Shown piece after piece: positions 15,814-24,925 of a DNA stretch of 64,000 bases. The notes under the pieces were generated by a model. That model ran no database searches and was not told the origin of the DNA. It saw only the letters and a program-made list of their open reading frames with translations. The translations under genes and the position numbers were made by a program. This DNA comes from CAVVNP01 sp963800235 (GTDB lineage Bacteria; Actinomycetota; Acidimicrobiia; Acidimicrobiales; Iamiaceae). Each line of letters begins with the position of its first letter. The stretch's first letter is position 1. The stretch spans positions 124,001 through 188,000 of the forward strand of contig CAWDAD010000003.1 in assembly GCA_963800235.1 (NCBI GenBank), written 5' to 3'.

Positions 15814-18525
15814 TCAGGCCGTGCGCTGGTGGGGCGGCGCCGCCCGGCTGACCGGCGACACGACCTCCCACGCCACGTCGAGGTAGTTGTCGAGCACCGC
15901 CCCGATCCGCAGCCCGCACACGTCGTCGGGGTCGTCGAAGGTGATGCTCGCCGGCGGGAACGACGCCAGTGGCGGCACGACCTCGCACCAGTCCCCGCCC
16001 CGCTCCTTGGCCTCGCCCATCGCCGCGAACCACGACGGGTAGTCGTGGGCCAGCTCGACGGTCTCGGGGAAGGACCGGCCCCGGTCGGGCATGGCCAACC
16101 GCTGCACGAGCAGCACGGTGTCGAGCGCGGAGGACGGCGCCAGCCCGAGCTCGTCGCGCAGGAACCGGTCGACCTCGTCGTAGAAGCTGGTCCAGTCGAG
16201 GGGCACGGCCGAGCAGTCGGCCAGGGTGTCGAGCACCCATGCCAGCAGCGGCCAGTCGTGCGGGTCGGCGCGCACCGCCCGGTCGACCGCCCGGTACAGG
16301 TCGACCTCGGCCAGGCCGGTCTCGTGGCGGACGAAGCGGGCCACGTGGCGCAGCACGGTGTGGTTCTCGACCACGCCGAACACCTGGCGCAGCCGCATCA
16401 TCTCGTCCATGTCCGCCTCGGTGTAGGAGGCGGTCGACACCAGGAGCGAGCTGCGTCCCTGCTCGACCATGCCCGCCAGCTCGTTCAGCGCGCCGCCGCC
16501 CACCCGGATCTGCCACTCGTCCCGGTAGGCCGGCTCGTTCATCGGGCTGTTGACCAGCAGCTCGGTGCGGTAGATGCGGGCGGTGATCTCCTTGTCGCAC
16601 ACCATCTGCAGGTCTCGGGCGAAGGACTCGACCGTCGAACCGGGCAGCCCGACCATCAGCTCGGTGAACAGCGGGAGGCGCTCGTGGCGGAAGGTGGCGG
16701 CCAGCTCGTCGTACTTGGCCACCTTGATGTTCGAGCGGCGCACCACGTCGAGGGTCTCGGTGTCGACGGTCTGCAGCGCCAACGCGCCCTTGCTGGTCAC
16801 CCCGGCCTCGACCAGCGTCTCGATGATCGGCTTGAGGTGGCGGACGGTGTTCTTGGCGTAGTTGGTGTGGAACTCGACCGGGTAGCCGGTCGTGCGCCGC
16901 AGCTCGGCCACCTTCTCGGCGATCTCGACGTCGCGGGCGAACATGCCGAAGTTGGCGTCGGCCACGAACACCCGGGGCATGCGGTTCTCGGCGATCCACT
17001 CGAGCTCGGCGAAGACCCGTTCGAGGGGGAACTTCCGCAGCCGGGCGAGGGTGTTCGACCCCCAGTCGCAGAAGGTGCACCCGTAGGGACAGCCGCGCAC
17101 CGTCTCCATCACCACCAGCGTCGAGCCCGACCGCTCGTAGTCGCCGAAGACCCCGGTCAGGAACGGCGAGGGGATGGTGTCGAGGTCCGCGATCCGCTCG
17201 CGGTCGGCGGTGCGCACCGGCCCGTCCGGCGTCCGGTAGGCGAGGCCGGCGACCTCGGCCAAGTCGGACAGGTCGCCGCCCCGGTCGCGCAGCCGGCCGT
17301 CGAGGGCGGCGAGCAGCTCGGCGGTGGTCGCCTCGCCCTCGCCCCGCACGGCGACGTCGACGTGGGGCTGCTCGGCGAAGAACCGCTCCATGTCCCCCGG
17401 GTACTGCGGCGTGTTCGGCCCGCCGTGCACGGTGATGCTCTCGGGGCTCAGCTCCTTCACCCGCCGGGACATCGCCAGGTTGTGCTCGGTCGACCAGACG
17501 TAGTTGGAGAACAGGAAGACCGACGGTCCCCGCTCCTCGAGGATCCGGCGGAGGCTGTTCGGCCGGACCAGCCAGTAGGGGTCGAGGTCGTAGCGGTCCT
17601 GCAGCCGGCCGCCGTCGAAGCGGCGGGCGTGGGCCAGCAGCATGCCGAGGGCCAGGTTGGGGACGGTCACGGGGTGCTGCACCGGCAGCACCGCCACCCG
17701 CTCGTCGCCGGCCGGGCGTGCCGCCCGGCGCTCGTCGGCCGATCGCTGCATGTTGACGATCAGCTTCCGGGTGCGGTCGAGCTCGACCCGCCGCAGGCGC
17801 TCCTCGGCGTCGGACACGCTGCGGTGGTGCGGGAGCCCGGCGTCGAAGGTCTCGACCAGCCCGATCCGGCGCAGCCGACGGATGCGGGCGGCGACCTCGG
17901 CCGGCGAGGCGGGAAGGAGGTGGGCGGGGAACCGCTCGCGGCAGCGGTCCCAGGCCGACCGGGCGTCGGTGGCCCGGACGAGCTGCGCGGCCAGGGCGAC
18001 GTCGGCCAGGTCGAGGCGGTGGGTCTCGCCGTCGGGGCGGTGGTACCGGAACCCGCCGTCGGCCGGTCGCAGCTGGGTGGGCGTCAGGGCGAGGAGCTCC
18101 GGGCCGTCGAGGTCGGCGGCCGCGTCGCCCCCGCCCCGGGGGGTGATCTGGAGCAGGGGGGTGCCGGGCCGGACGTCGGGCCCGCCCTCGTCGACCGCGT
18201 CGTCGGCGTCGGCACGGTCAGCGGTCGGCGCGGCGGTCGGCGCCGACGGGCCGGTCGACTCGATCAGGCGGTCGCGGGCGCGGAGGTCGGCGACCAGGCC
18301 GAGCAGCGCGTCGGTGGCGCCGTCGAGGCCGGCGCGGCCCGCGATGGCCTCGACGGTGGCGTCGAGGTCGTCGACCCCCTGGTCGGCGAGCCGGGCGAGC
18401 AACTCGAGCTCGACGGGCCCGAGCGACAGCGCCGGCCGGCCACCGAAGGCCAGGATCTCCGGGCCGCGGACCGACAGCGTGACGAGCAGCGCCGGGGACA
18501 GCCGGGCGGCGACGGGACCGCTCAC
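15814..18525 (-). CDS. B12-binding-type radical SAM protein with two N-terminal PqqD-like segments
   Basis: 903 residues. The [4Fe-4S] motif is Cys479-x3-Cys483-x2-Cys486 in RGCPYGCTFCDWG. Ahead of it, residues about 275-410 resemble the Rossmann-like B12-binding domain of class B radical SAM enzymes, with SITVHGGPNTP and AVRGEGEAT; the DxHxxG cobalamin-ligand motif is absent, as is common in this class. Residues about 11-92 and 138-228 look like two winged-helix PqqD-like segments separated by an Asp-rich linker. Downstream of the radical SAM barrel is a 200-residue C-terminal region I cannot assign. GTG 18525 overlaps the stop of the preceding SDR. Substrate unknown. Confidence 0.8.
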   Translation of the reverse strand: MSGPVAARLSPALLVTLSVRGPEILAFGGRPALSLGPVELELLARLADQGVDDLDATVEAIAGRAGLDGATDALLGLVADLRARDRLIESTGPSAPTAAPTADRADADDAVDEGGPDVRPGTPLLQITPRGGGDAAADLDGPELLALTPTQLRPADGGFRYHRPDGETHRLDLADVALAAQLVRATDARSAWDRCRERFPAHLLPASPAEVAARIRRLRRIGLVETFDAGLPHHRSVSDAEERLRRVELDRTRKLIVNMQRSADERRAARPAGDERVAVLPVQHPVTVPNLALGMLLAHARRFDGGRLQDRYDLDPYWLVRPNSLRRILEERGPSVFLFSNYVWSTEHNLAMSRRVKELSPESITVHGGPNTPQYPGDMERFFAEQPHVDVAVRGEGEATTAELLAALDGRLRDRGGDLSDLAEVAGLAYRTPDGPVRTADRERIADLDTIPSPFLTGVFGDYERSGSTLVVMETVRGCPYGCTFCDWGSNTLARLRKFPLERVFAELEWIAENRMPRVFVADANFGMFARDVEIAEKVAELRRTTGYPVEFHTNYAKNTVRHLKPIIETLVEAGVTSKGALALQTVDTETLDVVRRSNIKVAKYDELAATFRHERLPLFTELMVGLPGSTVESFARDLQMVCDKEITARIYRTELLVNSPMNEPAYRDEWQIRVGGGALNELAGMVEQGRSSLLVSTASYTEADMDEMMRLRQVFGVVENHTVLRHVARFVRHETGLAEVDLYRAVDRAVRADPHDWPLLAWVLDTLADCSAVPLDWTSFYDEVDRFLRDELGLAPSSALDTVLLVQRLAMPDRGRSFPETVELAHDYPSWFAAMGEAKERGGDWCEVVPPLASFPPASITFDDPDDVCGLRIGAVLDNYLDVAWEVVSPVSRAAPPHQRTA

Positions 18526-19247
18526 CCGAAGCCCATGCCGAGCCCGCCGTCGACCGGGAAGCTGACGCCGGTGACGTAGGAGGCCCCGGGCGAGGCCAGG
18601 TGGTCGACCACCCAGGCCACCTCCTCGGGGCGCCCCAGGCGCTTGAGCGGGGTGCGGGCCACGGCCCCGTCGACCATCGCCTTGGACGGCCCGCCGGACC
18701 CGGTGACCTCGCGGAGGTGGACGGTGTCGATGGCACCCGGCGCCACCACGTTGACCGTCACGCCCGCCGGAGCCAGCTCACGGGCGAGCGAGCGGCACAG
18801 GCCGATGAGCCCGGCCATGGCCGAGCCGGTGGCCGACTCCCACCCCGCTCCCACCAGCGCCGAGACCGCCGACACCAGCACGATGCGACCGCCCTCGGCC
18901 CGGGTCATGGCGGGCGCCACCTGGCGCACGGCGGCGTAGCTGAGGGTGAGCTGAGCCTCGAGGTGCTCGGCGAAGTGGTCGACGTCGCCCCGGAGCACCG
19001 GCTTCGGCGTGCCCGGGCCGGGGACGGTGACCAGCACCTCGGGGTCGCCCTGGGCCTCGGCGACGGCGCCGAGCAGCTTCCCGACCTGGCGGTGGTCGAC
19101 GCCGTCGGGCGCGTAGCCCTCGGCGCCGTCGGGCACCTCGCCGATGCCCACCAGCGCGACCCGGTCGCCCCGCTCGAGCAGGGCCGCGGCGCATGCGGGC
19201 CCCAGGTCGGGGCAGCTGCTCACCACGGCGGTCGAACGTCCGGACAC
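18522..19247 (-). CDS. SDR-fold protein lacking catalytic residues, KR3
   Basis: 241 residues with a recognisable SDR scaffold: GGRIVLVSAVSAL, LARELAPAGVTVNVVAPGAIDT and VSFPVDGGLGMGFG. The N-terminal glycine motif is lost (SSCPDLG), NAG is VPGPG, and the Tyr-x-x-x-Lys site is replaced (aligned Thr and Met in SATGSAMAG). It is therefore unlikely to be a dehydrogenase, and may be structural or bind an acyl chain. GTG 19247 has TACCAT eight bases upstream. It overlaps the radical SAM gene by four bases, so the two probably work together. Confidence 0.8.
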   Translation of the reverse strand: MSGRSTAVVSSCPDLGPACAAALLERGDRVALVGIGEVPDGAEGYAPDGVDHRQVGKLLGAVAEAQGDPEVLVTVPGPGTPKPVLRGDVDHFAEHLEAQLTLSYAAVRQVAPAMTRAEGGRIVLVSAVSALVGAGWESATGSAMAGLIGLCRSLARELAPAGVTVNVVAPGAIDTVHLREVTGSGGPSKAMVDGAVARTPLKRLGRPEEVAWVVDHLASPGASYVTGVSFPVDGGLGMGFG

Positions 19248-19255
19248 GGGCGACG

Positions 19256-19261
19256 ATGGTA
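19256..19261 (-). promoter_or_regulatory. -10-like TACCAT before KR3
   Basis: TACCAT on the minus strand lies eight bases before GTG 19247. Confidence 0.35.
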
Positions 19262-19275
19262 CCGGGGACCCCGTC

Positions 19276-19281
19276 TAGCCT
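19276..19281 (+). promoter_or_regulatory. -10-like TAGCCT before the glycosyltransferase
   Basis: TAGCCT lies eight bases upstream of ATG 19290, with no Shine-Dalgarno sequence. Confidence 0.4.
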
Positions 19282-19289
19282 CGCCGGTC

Positions 19290-21038
19290 ATGGCCCGGTC
19301 GCCCGGCGCAGGCCGCCGGCCCTCGCCGCTCCTGCGGCGCAACCAGCTGCTGTTGCTGGTCGCACCGGTCGTGGCCTTCGCCCTGCTCGCCTGGCAGCGC
19401 CGGTGGATGCAGGAGGACGCCTTCATCAACCTGCGCATCGTCGACCAGGTCGTCGCCGGCCACGGCCCGGTCTTCGACGCCGGGCAGCGGGTCGAGGCCT
19501 ACACCAGCCCCCTCTGGCTCGGCGTGCTGGTCCTGCTGCGGGTCCTCCTCGGGTGGGCCGTCCCCATGGAGTGGCTGGCGGTGCTGGCGGGCGGCGCACT
19601 GGCGGTGGCCGGCGTCGGCGCCCTGGTGGCGGGCGCCGCGTGGCTGCAGGTCCGCCATCGGCGGGACCGGGCGGCGCCGCCCCGGCTGCTGGTGCCGGCC
19701 GGCGTCGCCCTGCTGCTCGGCGTGCCGGCCGTGTGGGACTTCGCCACCTCGGGGCTCGAGACGGGCCTGGCCGTCGGCTGGGTCGGGGCCTGCTTCCTCG
19801 CCCTGAGCCGTCAGGCCTGCCGGGCCGACGCCGAGCCGCCGGGGCCGCCCGTCCCCGTCGGCGTCGCCGTCCTGCTGGGCCTCGGCCCGCTGGTCCGCCC
19901 GGAGCTGGTGCTCTACAGCGTGGCCTTCGCGATCGCGGCGGTCCGCCTGTCGAGCACCGACCGGCGCGGCTGGGCCGGACGGGCCGGCGCCTTCCTCGCC
20001 CTCCCCCTCGCCTACCAGCTCTTCCGCATGGGCTTCTTCGCCGCGGTGGTCCCGAACACCGCCCTGGCCAAGGACGCCGGCAGCTCGCTCTGGGACCGGG
20101 GGCTGCGCTACTTCGGCAACTTCGCCGCCGCCTACGCCCTGGTGGTGCCGGCCCTGCTCCTCGTCGCCCTGGTCGCGGTCACCCGGCCGTGGCGGGCCAA
20201 CCGGCGCTGGACGGCGGTGGCGCTGGCGCTGGCGGGTCCCGCCGTGCTGCAGGTCCTCTACGTGATCGAGGTCGGGGGCGACTACATGCACGGGCGCTTC
20301 TTCGTCGTGCCCCTCGTCGCGCTGGCCGCGCCGGTGGCGGTCGTGCCGGTGCGCTTCGCCGGCGGGCGGTGGCGCTGGCAGGCCCCGCTGCTGACCGGGC
20401 TGGCGGCCTGGATGCTGGTCGCGGGCATCCACCTCCGCCCGCCGGTGCTCGACGGGGTGGCCATCGACGACCAGCGGGCCGCGGTGGTCGGCTACACCCA
20501 CCACCAGCACCCGGTCCGCGCCGGTGACCAGCCGGCCTTCTTCGTGGTCGCCGCCCGCGACCTGCGCCGCGCCGCCCGGCCCGGCGTGTTCGCCGACAAC
20601 CCGGACCTCGTCGCCCCCCGGGTGGTGGTGCTCCCCCGCCGGCCCGGCCTGGGCGGGGCGGCGGCCAACGACGCCATCGGCGTGACCGGCTACCTGCTCG
20701 GCACCGACGTCCTCCTCATCGACCGCGCGGGGCTGGCCGAGCCGATCGCCGCTCGCATGCCCGGGACGGGCACCGACGCACGGGCCGGATCGGCCCACAG
20801 CCTCCCGCCCGACTGGCTGCTGGCCCGGGCCGGCGTGCGCGACGACCACCTGACCCCGGGGGCGCGACAGGCCCTGCAGGCCCTGCGCTGCGGCGCCCTC
20901 GGGCGGTTGGTCGCCGACACCGAGCGTCCCCTGACGATCGGCCGCTTCGTCGGCAACGTGGTCGACGCCTTCGGCAACACGACGCTGCGCGTCCCCGCCG
21001 GCCCGGCCGACGCCCGCCGAACCTTCTGCGGATCCTGA
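19290..21038 (+). CDS. GT-C membrane glycosyltransferase, AftB/ZomB-like
   Basis: 582 residues with about ten transmembrane helices and a C-terminal extracellular domain. The first loop has QEDAFINLRIVDQVVAGHG and VEAYTSPLWLGVL, matching the acidic loop and TSPLW stretch of mycobacterial arabinofuranosyltransferase AftB and relatives. Later conserved pieces are RPELVLYS, VPNTALAKDAG and GGDYMHGRFF. It likely uses a polyprenyl-phosphate sugar at the outer face of the membrane. Whether it makes arabinan here is not shown. It ends four bases from the convergent acyltransferase. Confidence 0.8.
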   Translation: MARSPGAGRRPSPLLRRNQLLLLVAPVVAFALLAWQRRWMQEDAFINLRIVDQVVAGHGPVFDAGQRVEAYTSPLWLGVLVLLRVLLGWAVPMEWLAVLAGGALAVAGVGALVAGAAWLQVRHRRDRAAPPRLLVPAGVALLLGVPAVWDFATSGLETGLAVGWVGACFLALSRQACRADAEPPGPPVPVGVAVLLGLGPLVRPELVLYSVAFAIAAVRLSSTDRRGWAGRAGAFLALPLAYQLFRMGFFAAVVPNTALAKDAGSSLWDRGLRYFGNFAAAYALVVPALLLVALVAVTRPWRANRRWTAVALALAGPAVLQVLYVIEVGGDYMHGRFFVVPLVALAAPVAVVPVRFAGGRWRWQAPLLTGLAAWMLVAGIHLRPPVLDGVAIDDQRAAVVGYTHHQHPVRAGDQPAFFVVAARDLRRAARPGVFADNPDLVAPRVVVLPRRPGLGGAAANDAIGVTGYLLGTDVLLIDRAGLAEPIAARMPGTGTDARAGSAHSLPPDWLLARAGVRDDHLTPGARQALQALRCGALGRLVADTERPLTIGRFVGNVVDAFGNTTLRVPAGPADARRTFCGS

Positions 21039-21042
21039 GCGG

Positions 21043-23370
21043 TCAGCCGTTCACCGGCTTGAGCTGCTTCACGATCCAGCGGTCGACCAGCTTGGCGGCG
21101 TCGCCCTTGAAGTGGGCCCGGTCGGCGCGCAGCTCCACGCCGTCGACCTCCTCCTTGCAGGCCCCACCGCCCGGGCACAGCCACCCGGCCAGGTCGATCA
21201 CCGAGCTGTGCGGGACCGCCGCCGCCGCCTGGCGGTACACCTGGTTGACGCAGCTCGCCTGGGCCGGGCCGTACTGCTTGACGTAGTCGGCGGCGACGGT
21301 GCCGGTGGCGTCGATCGGCGGCGCGGTGAGCACGTAGACGTCCGCCCCCTTGCTGCCGAGCAGGCGCAGCGCCTTCTCGACGTCGCCCCGGTAGGCCGTC
21401 TGGTAGGCGGGGTCGCAGGCGTTGCGCCACTGGCCGTCGACGTAGCGGTCGCCGATGCCGGGGTTGCCGATCACGAGGAGGGCGACGGTCGGGGCGTAGG
21501 AGTCGAGGTAGCCCTTCCAGCGGGCCGCCCAGTTCCCGCAACCGGGCGGGTCGGGGACTTCGTAGCTGCCGGCGAAGCGGCTCACCGGTCGCCCCGGACC
21601 GATGCCGCAGCCGACCGAGCCGCGGTTCATGGCGCTCAGGTCGTCGCTGCTCTGGATCCGCAGGAAGCCCTGGCCGAGGGTGACCGCCTGCGAGTCGCCG
21701 ACCACCAGGATGTGGGGCCGGTCGGGATCGGCGGCACGGGGCACCCCGACCGCGACCTGCAGCTTCTTCGGCGCCACCCCGAGCCCGACCGCCTGGTCCT
21801 CGATGGTCGTGCCGGCGCTGGTCGAGACGACCATCACCACCACCAGCAGGGCGGCCGCCGCCGGGGTGACGATCTGGGCGGCGCGGCCCTTCAGCGCGCC
21901 CCGCAGCACCGGCACCTCGACCAGGTAGAACGACGCCGCCGCCACCGCCACGCTGATGGCCATGACCAGCAGGTCGTAGGCCAGGCCCTTGTCCATGCCG
22001 AGCCGGGCCGGGGTGAGCCACACGAAGATCGGCCAGTGCCACAGGTAGAGGCCGTAGCTGACGAGGCCGAGCCAGGCCAGGGGCTGCCACGACAGGACCC
22101 GGCTGGTGATCACCGCCTTGTCGTTGGCCAGCAGCCAGATGCCGTAGAGCACGATCAGGTCGGCCACCAGGAACCCGTAGCGGAAGGGCGCGTTGGCGTC
22201 GACCGGCGCGAACAGCCAGACCCCGACGGTGACGCAGAGCAGGACGAACCCGACCACGTCGAGGACGCGGACCAGGGCGGCGTCGCGCAGGTGGCCCCAG
22301 CGCCGCTCGCCGATGGCCAGCGTGGACCCGATGAGCAGGGCGAAGGCCCGGGTGTCGGTGCCCTGGTAGAGGCGGTTGGGGTCGGCCCCGACCGCCAGCA
22401 GCACCTGCATCAGCACCGCCGAGGCCAGCGCCAGCGGCAGCGCCGTCCAGAACAGGGCCTTCAGCCGACGGGGCTCGGACCAGCCCCGGGTGAGGCGGAG
22501 CACGCCGACGATGATCAGCGGCCAGACCACGTAGAACTGCTCCTCGACCGAGAGCGTCCACACGTGGCTGAGCGGCGACGGCACCCGGAAGATGTCGAAG
22601 TAGCTGGTGCCCGAGAGGATGGCGTGCCAGTTGTTGACGTAGAAGATGGCGCTCAGGGCGTCGCCCCGGATCCGCAGCAGCTCGCCGGGATCGGCGACGA
22701 ACCGGGCGTAGGCGGCCACGAACAGCAGCACCAGGCCGAGCGCCGGGAAGAGGCGGCGGGCCCGGCGGGCCCAGAAGACCTTGAGCCGGACCCGGTCGTG
22801 GCGCTTCCAGCCGCTGATCAGCACGCCGGTGATCAGGTAGCCCGACAGCAGGAAGAAGGCGTCGATGGCGTAGATGGCGCCGTCGGCGTGGCCGAGGTGG
22901 CCCCACATGATGGCCAGCACGCCCAGGCCCCGGAGCCCGTCGTAGGCCGGGTTGTACGGGAGCGACCGCCGGTTCGCCGGCCGGTCCCGCCGAGGCCCGG
23001 AGGGCTCCTCCCGACGGGACCGCTCTCCCGCCCGGGTCCGGCCGTCCCGGTCGTCGACGGCACGAGCCCGTCGGCCACCTCCGTCGACGTCACGCGAGCG
23101 CCTGACCCCGCCCCGATCGTCGTCGGGCACCGGTCGTCGCCGGGGCCGATCGCCACGGTCCCGGTCCGGACGGCGCTCGCCGCGACGGCGGCGATCGGGC
23201 GACCGATCGCCGTCGGGTCGCCGGCGCGGACGCTCGTCGGGACCACGCTCGTGGCGGGCGCGGTCGGGTCCCCGCCCGCCCTCGTCGTTCCGCCGCCGCG
23301 GCGGGTCGTCGAGGTCGCGTCGGGGGCGGCGCCGATCGCCGCCAGGGTCGGGCGGTCGAACCTCGGCCAC
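21043..23370 (-). CDS. OafA/OatA-type acyltransferase with C-terminal SGNH domain and long charged N-terminal tail
   Basis: 775 residues. GTG 23370 is used because AGGGAGG lies eight bases upstream. Residues 1 to about 140 are low complexity, dominated by Arg, Asp, Gly and Pro. The acyltransferase-3 domain follows, with YDGLRGLGVLAIMWGH (catalytic His), DAFFLLSGYLITG and LSVEEQFYVVWP, and about ten helices. The C-terminal SGNH domain has VVGDSQAV (Ser) and a late D-x-x-H type RADRAHFKG. Together they transfer acyl groups to surface glycans or peptidoglycan. The tail resembles that of the SGNH protein at 5.4 kb. Confidence 0.88.
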   Translation of the reverse strand: MAEVRPPDPGGDRRRPRRDLDDPPRRRNDEGGRGPDRARHERGPDERPRRRPDGDRSPDRRRRGERRPDRDRGDRPRRRPVPDDDRGGVRRSRDVDGGGRRARAVDDRDGRTRAGERSRREEPSGPRRDRPANRRSLPYNPAYDGLRGLGVLAIMWGHLGHADGAIYAIDAFFLLSGYLITGVLISGWKRHDRVRLKVFWARRARRLFPALGLVLLFVAAYARFVADPGELLRIRGDALSAIFYVNNWHAILSGTSYFDIFRVPSPLSHVWTLSVEEQFYVVWPLIIVGVLRLTRGWSEPRRLKALFWTALPLALASAVLMQVLLAVGADPNRLYQGTDTRAFALLIGSTLAIGERRWGHLRDAALVRVLDVVGFVLLCVTVGVWLFAPVDANAPFRYGFLVADLIVLYGIWLLANDKAVITSRVLSWQPLAWLGLVSYGLYLWHWPIFVWLTPARLGMDKGLAYDLLVMAISVAVAAASFYLVEVPVLRGALKGRAAQIVTPAAAALLVVVMVVSTSAGTTIEDQAVGLGVAPKKLQVAVGVPRAADPDRPHILVVGDSQAVTLGQGFLRIQSSDDLSAMNRGSVGCGIGPGRPVSRFAGSYEVPDPPGCGNWAARWKGYLDSYAPTVALLVIGNPGIGDRYVDGQWRNACDPAYQTAYRGDVEKALRLLGSKGADVYVLTAPPIDATGTVAADYVKQYGPAQASCVNQVYRQAAAAVPHSSVIDLAGWLCPGGGACKEEVDGVELRADRAHFKGDAAKLVDRWIVKQLKPVNG

Positions 23371-23487
23371 GCTCGAACCTCCCTCTCCGCCTGACCACCT
23401 ACGACCGGTCCGGGACCCTAGCCCTGGCCCAGGTCGGGACCGCCTCGGCCCCGGCGAACAGATGGCGTGGCCGGTTGGCGCCACCCC

Positions 23488-23493
23488 TAGGGT
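23488..23493 (+). promoter_or_regulatory. -10-like TAGGGT before leuC
   Basis: TAGGGT lies nine bases upstream of ATG 23503 with no Shine-Dalgarno sequence, so leuCD may be leaderless. Confidence 0.45.
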
Positions 23494-23502
23494 GGGCCGC
23501 CG

Positions 23503-24909
23503 ATGGACGAGCCGAGGACGTTGAGCGAGAAGGTCTGGGACCGCCACGTGGTGGCGAGCGGCGACGGACAGCCCGACCTGCTGTACATCGATCTCCACCT
23601 GATCCACGAGGTCACCAGCCCGCAGGCCTTCGACGGGCTCCGCCTGGCCGGCCGCAAGGTCCGCCGACCCGACCTGACCGTGGCCACGATGGACCACAAC
23701 GTGCCGACCCTCGACATCGACCAGCCCGTCGCCGACCCCGTCTCGGCCAGGCAGATGGAGGTGCTGGCCGCCAACTGCGCCGAGTTCGGCATCACCCTCT
23801 ACCCCATGGGCGATCCCGGCCAGGGCATCGTCCACATCATCGGGCCGGAGCAGGGCCTGACCCAACCGGGCATGACCATCGTGTGCGGCGACAGCCACAC
23901 CTCGACCCACGGCGCCTTCGGGGCGCTGGCGTTCGGCATCGGCACCAGCGAGGTCGAGCACGTCCTCGCCACCCAGACCCTGCCCCAGACCAGGCCCGGC
24001 ACCATGGCGGTCACCGTCGAGGGCGAGCTGCCCGCCGGCACCACCGCCAAGGACGTGATCCTCGCCGTGATCGGGCGCATCGGCACCGGCGGCGGGATCG
24101 GCTCGATCATCGAGTACCGGGGCTCGGCCATCCGGGGCCTGTCGATGGAGGGCCGCATGACGGTCTGCAACATGTCCATCGAGGCGGGGGCCAAGGCGGG
24201 GCTCATCGCCCCGGACGACACGACCTTCGCCTACCTCGAAGGCCGTCCCCACGCACCTGGCGGCGCGGCGTGGGAGCAGGCCCTCGACGACTGGCGCGGC
24301 CTGCCCACCGACGACGGGGCGACCTTCGACAAGGAGGTCACCCTCGACGCCGCCGCCATCGCCCCGCACGTCTCCTGGGGCACCAACCCCTCCCAGGTCG
24401 TGCCCCTCGACGCCGCCGTCCCCGATCCCGACGGCTTCGCCGAGCCGTCCGAGCGCGAGGCCGCCCACCGGGCGCTCACCTACATGGGCCTCGAGGCGGG
24501 CACGCCGATGCGCGAGGTCCCGGTCGACACCGTCTTCATCGGCTCGTGCACCAACAGCCGCATCGAGGACCTGCGGGCCGCGGCGGCGGTGGCCGAGGGC
24601 CGCCACATCAAGGACGGGGTGCGCACCCTGGTGGTCCCCGGATCGTTCCGGGTGAAGCGCCAGGCGGAGCAGGAGGGCCTCGACCGGGTCTTCACCGACG
24701 CCGGGTTCGACTGGCGCGAGCCGGGCTGCTCGATGTGCCTGGCCATGAACCCCGACAAGCTGGCCCGGGGCGAGCGGGCGGCGAGCACCAGCAACCGGAA
24801 CTTCGAGGGCCGGCAGGGCCCCGGCGGCCGCACCCACCTGGTGTCGCCCGCGGTGGCCGCCGCCACCGCCATCGTCGGCACCTTCGCCTCGCCGGCCGAC
24901 CTCGACTGA
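23503..24909 (+). CDS. leuC: 3-isopropylmalate dehydratase large subunit
   Basis: 468 residues, family length. With LeuD it isomerises 2- to 3-isopropylmalate, and citramalate to 3-methylmalate in the CimA pathway. The iron-sulfur cysteines are in VCGDSHTSTHGAFG, FIGSCTNSRIEDL and CSMCLAMNPD. TMDHNVPT and the LEGRPHAPGG block are also present. It precedes leuD by 16 bases and is probably leaderless. Confidence 0.97.
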   Translation: MDEPRTLSEKVWDRHVVASGDGQPDLLYIDLHLIHEVTSPQAFDGLRLAGRKVRRPDLTVATMDHNVPTLDIDQPVADPVSARQMEVLAANCAEFGITLYPMGDPGQGIVHIIGPEQGLTQPGMTIVCGDSHTSTHGAFGALAFGIGTSEVEHVLATQTLPQTRPGTMAVTVEGELPAGTTAKDVILAVIGRIGTGGGIGSIIEYRGSAIRGLSMEGRMTVCNMSIEAGAKAGLIAPDDTTFAYLEGRPHAPGGAAWEQALDDWRGLPTDDGATFDKEVTLDAAAIAPHVSWGTNPSQVVPLDAAVPDPDGFAEPSEREAAHRALTYMGLEAGTPMREVPVDTVFIGSCTNSRIEDLRAAAAVAEGRHIKDGVRTLVVPGSFRVKRQAEQEGLDRVFTDAGFDWREPGCSMCLAMNPDKLARGERAASTSNRNFEGRQGPGGRTHLVSPAVAAATAIVGTFASPADLD

Positions 24910-24925
24910 ACCGAAGGGACCTGCC

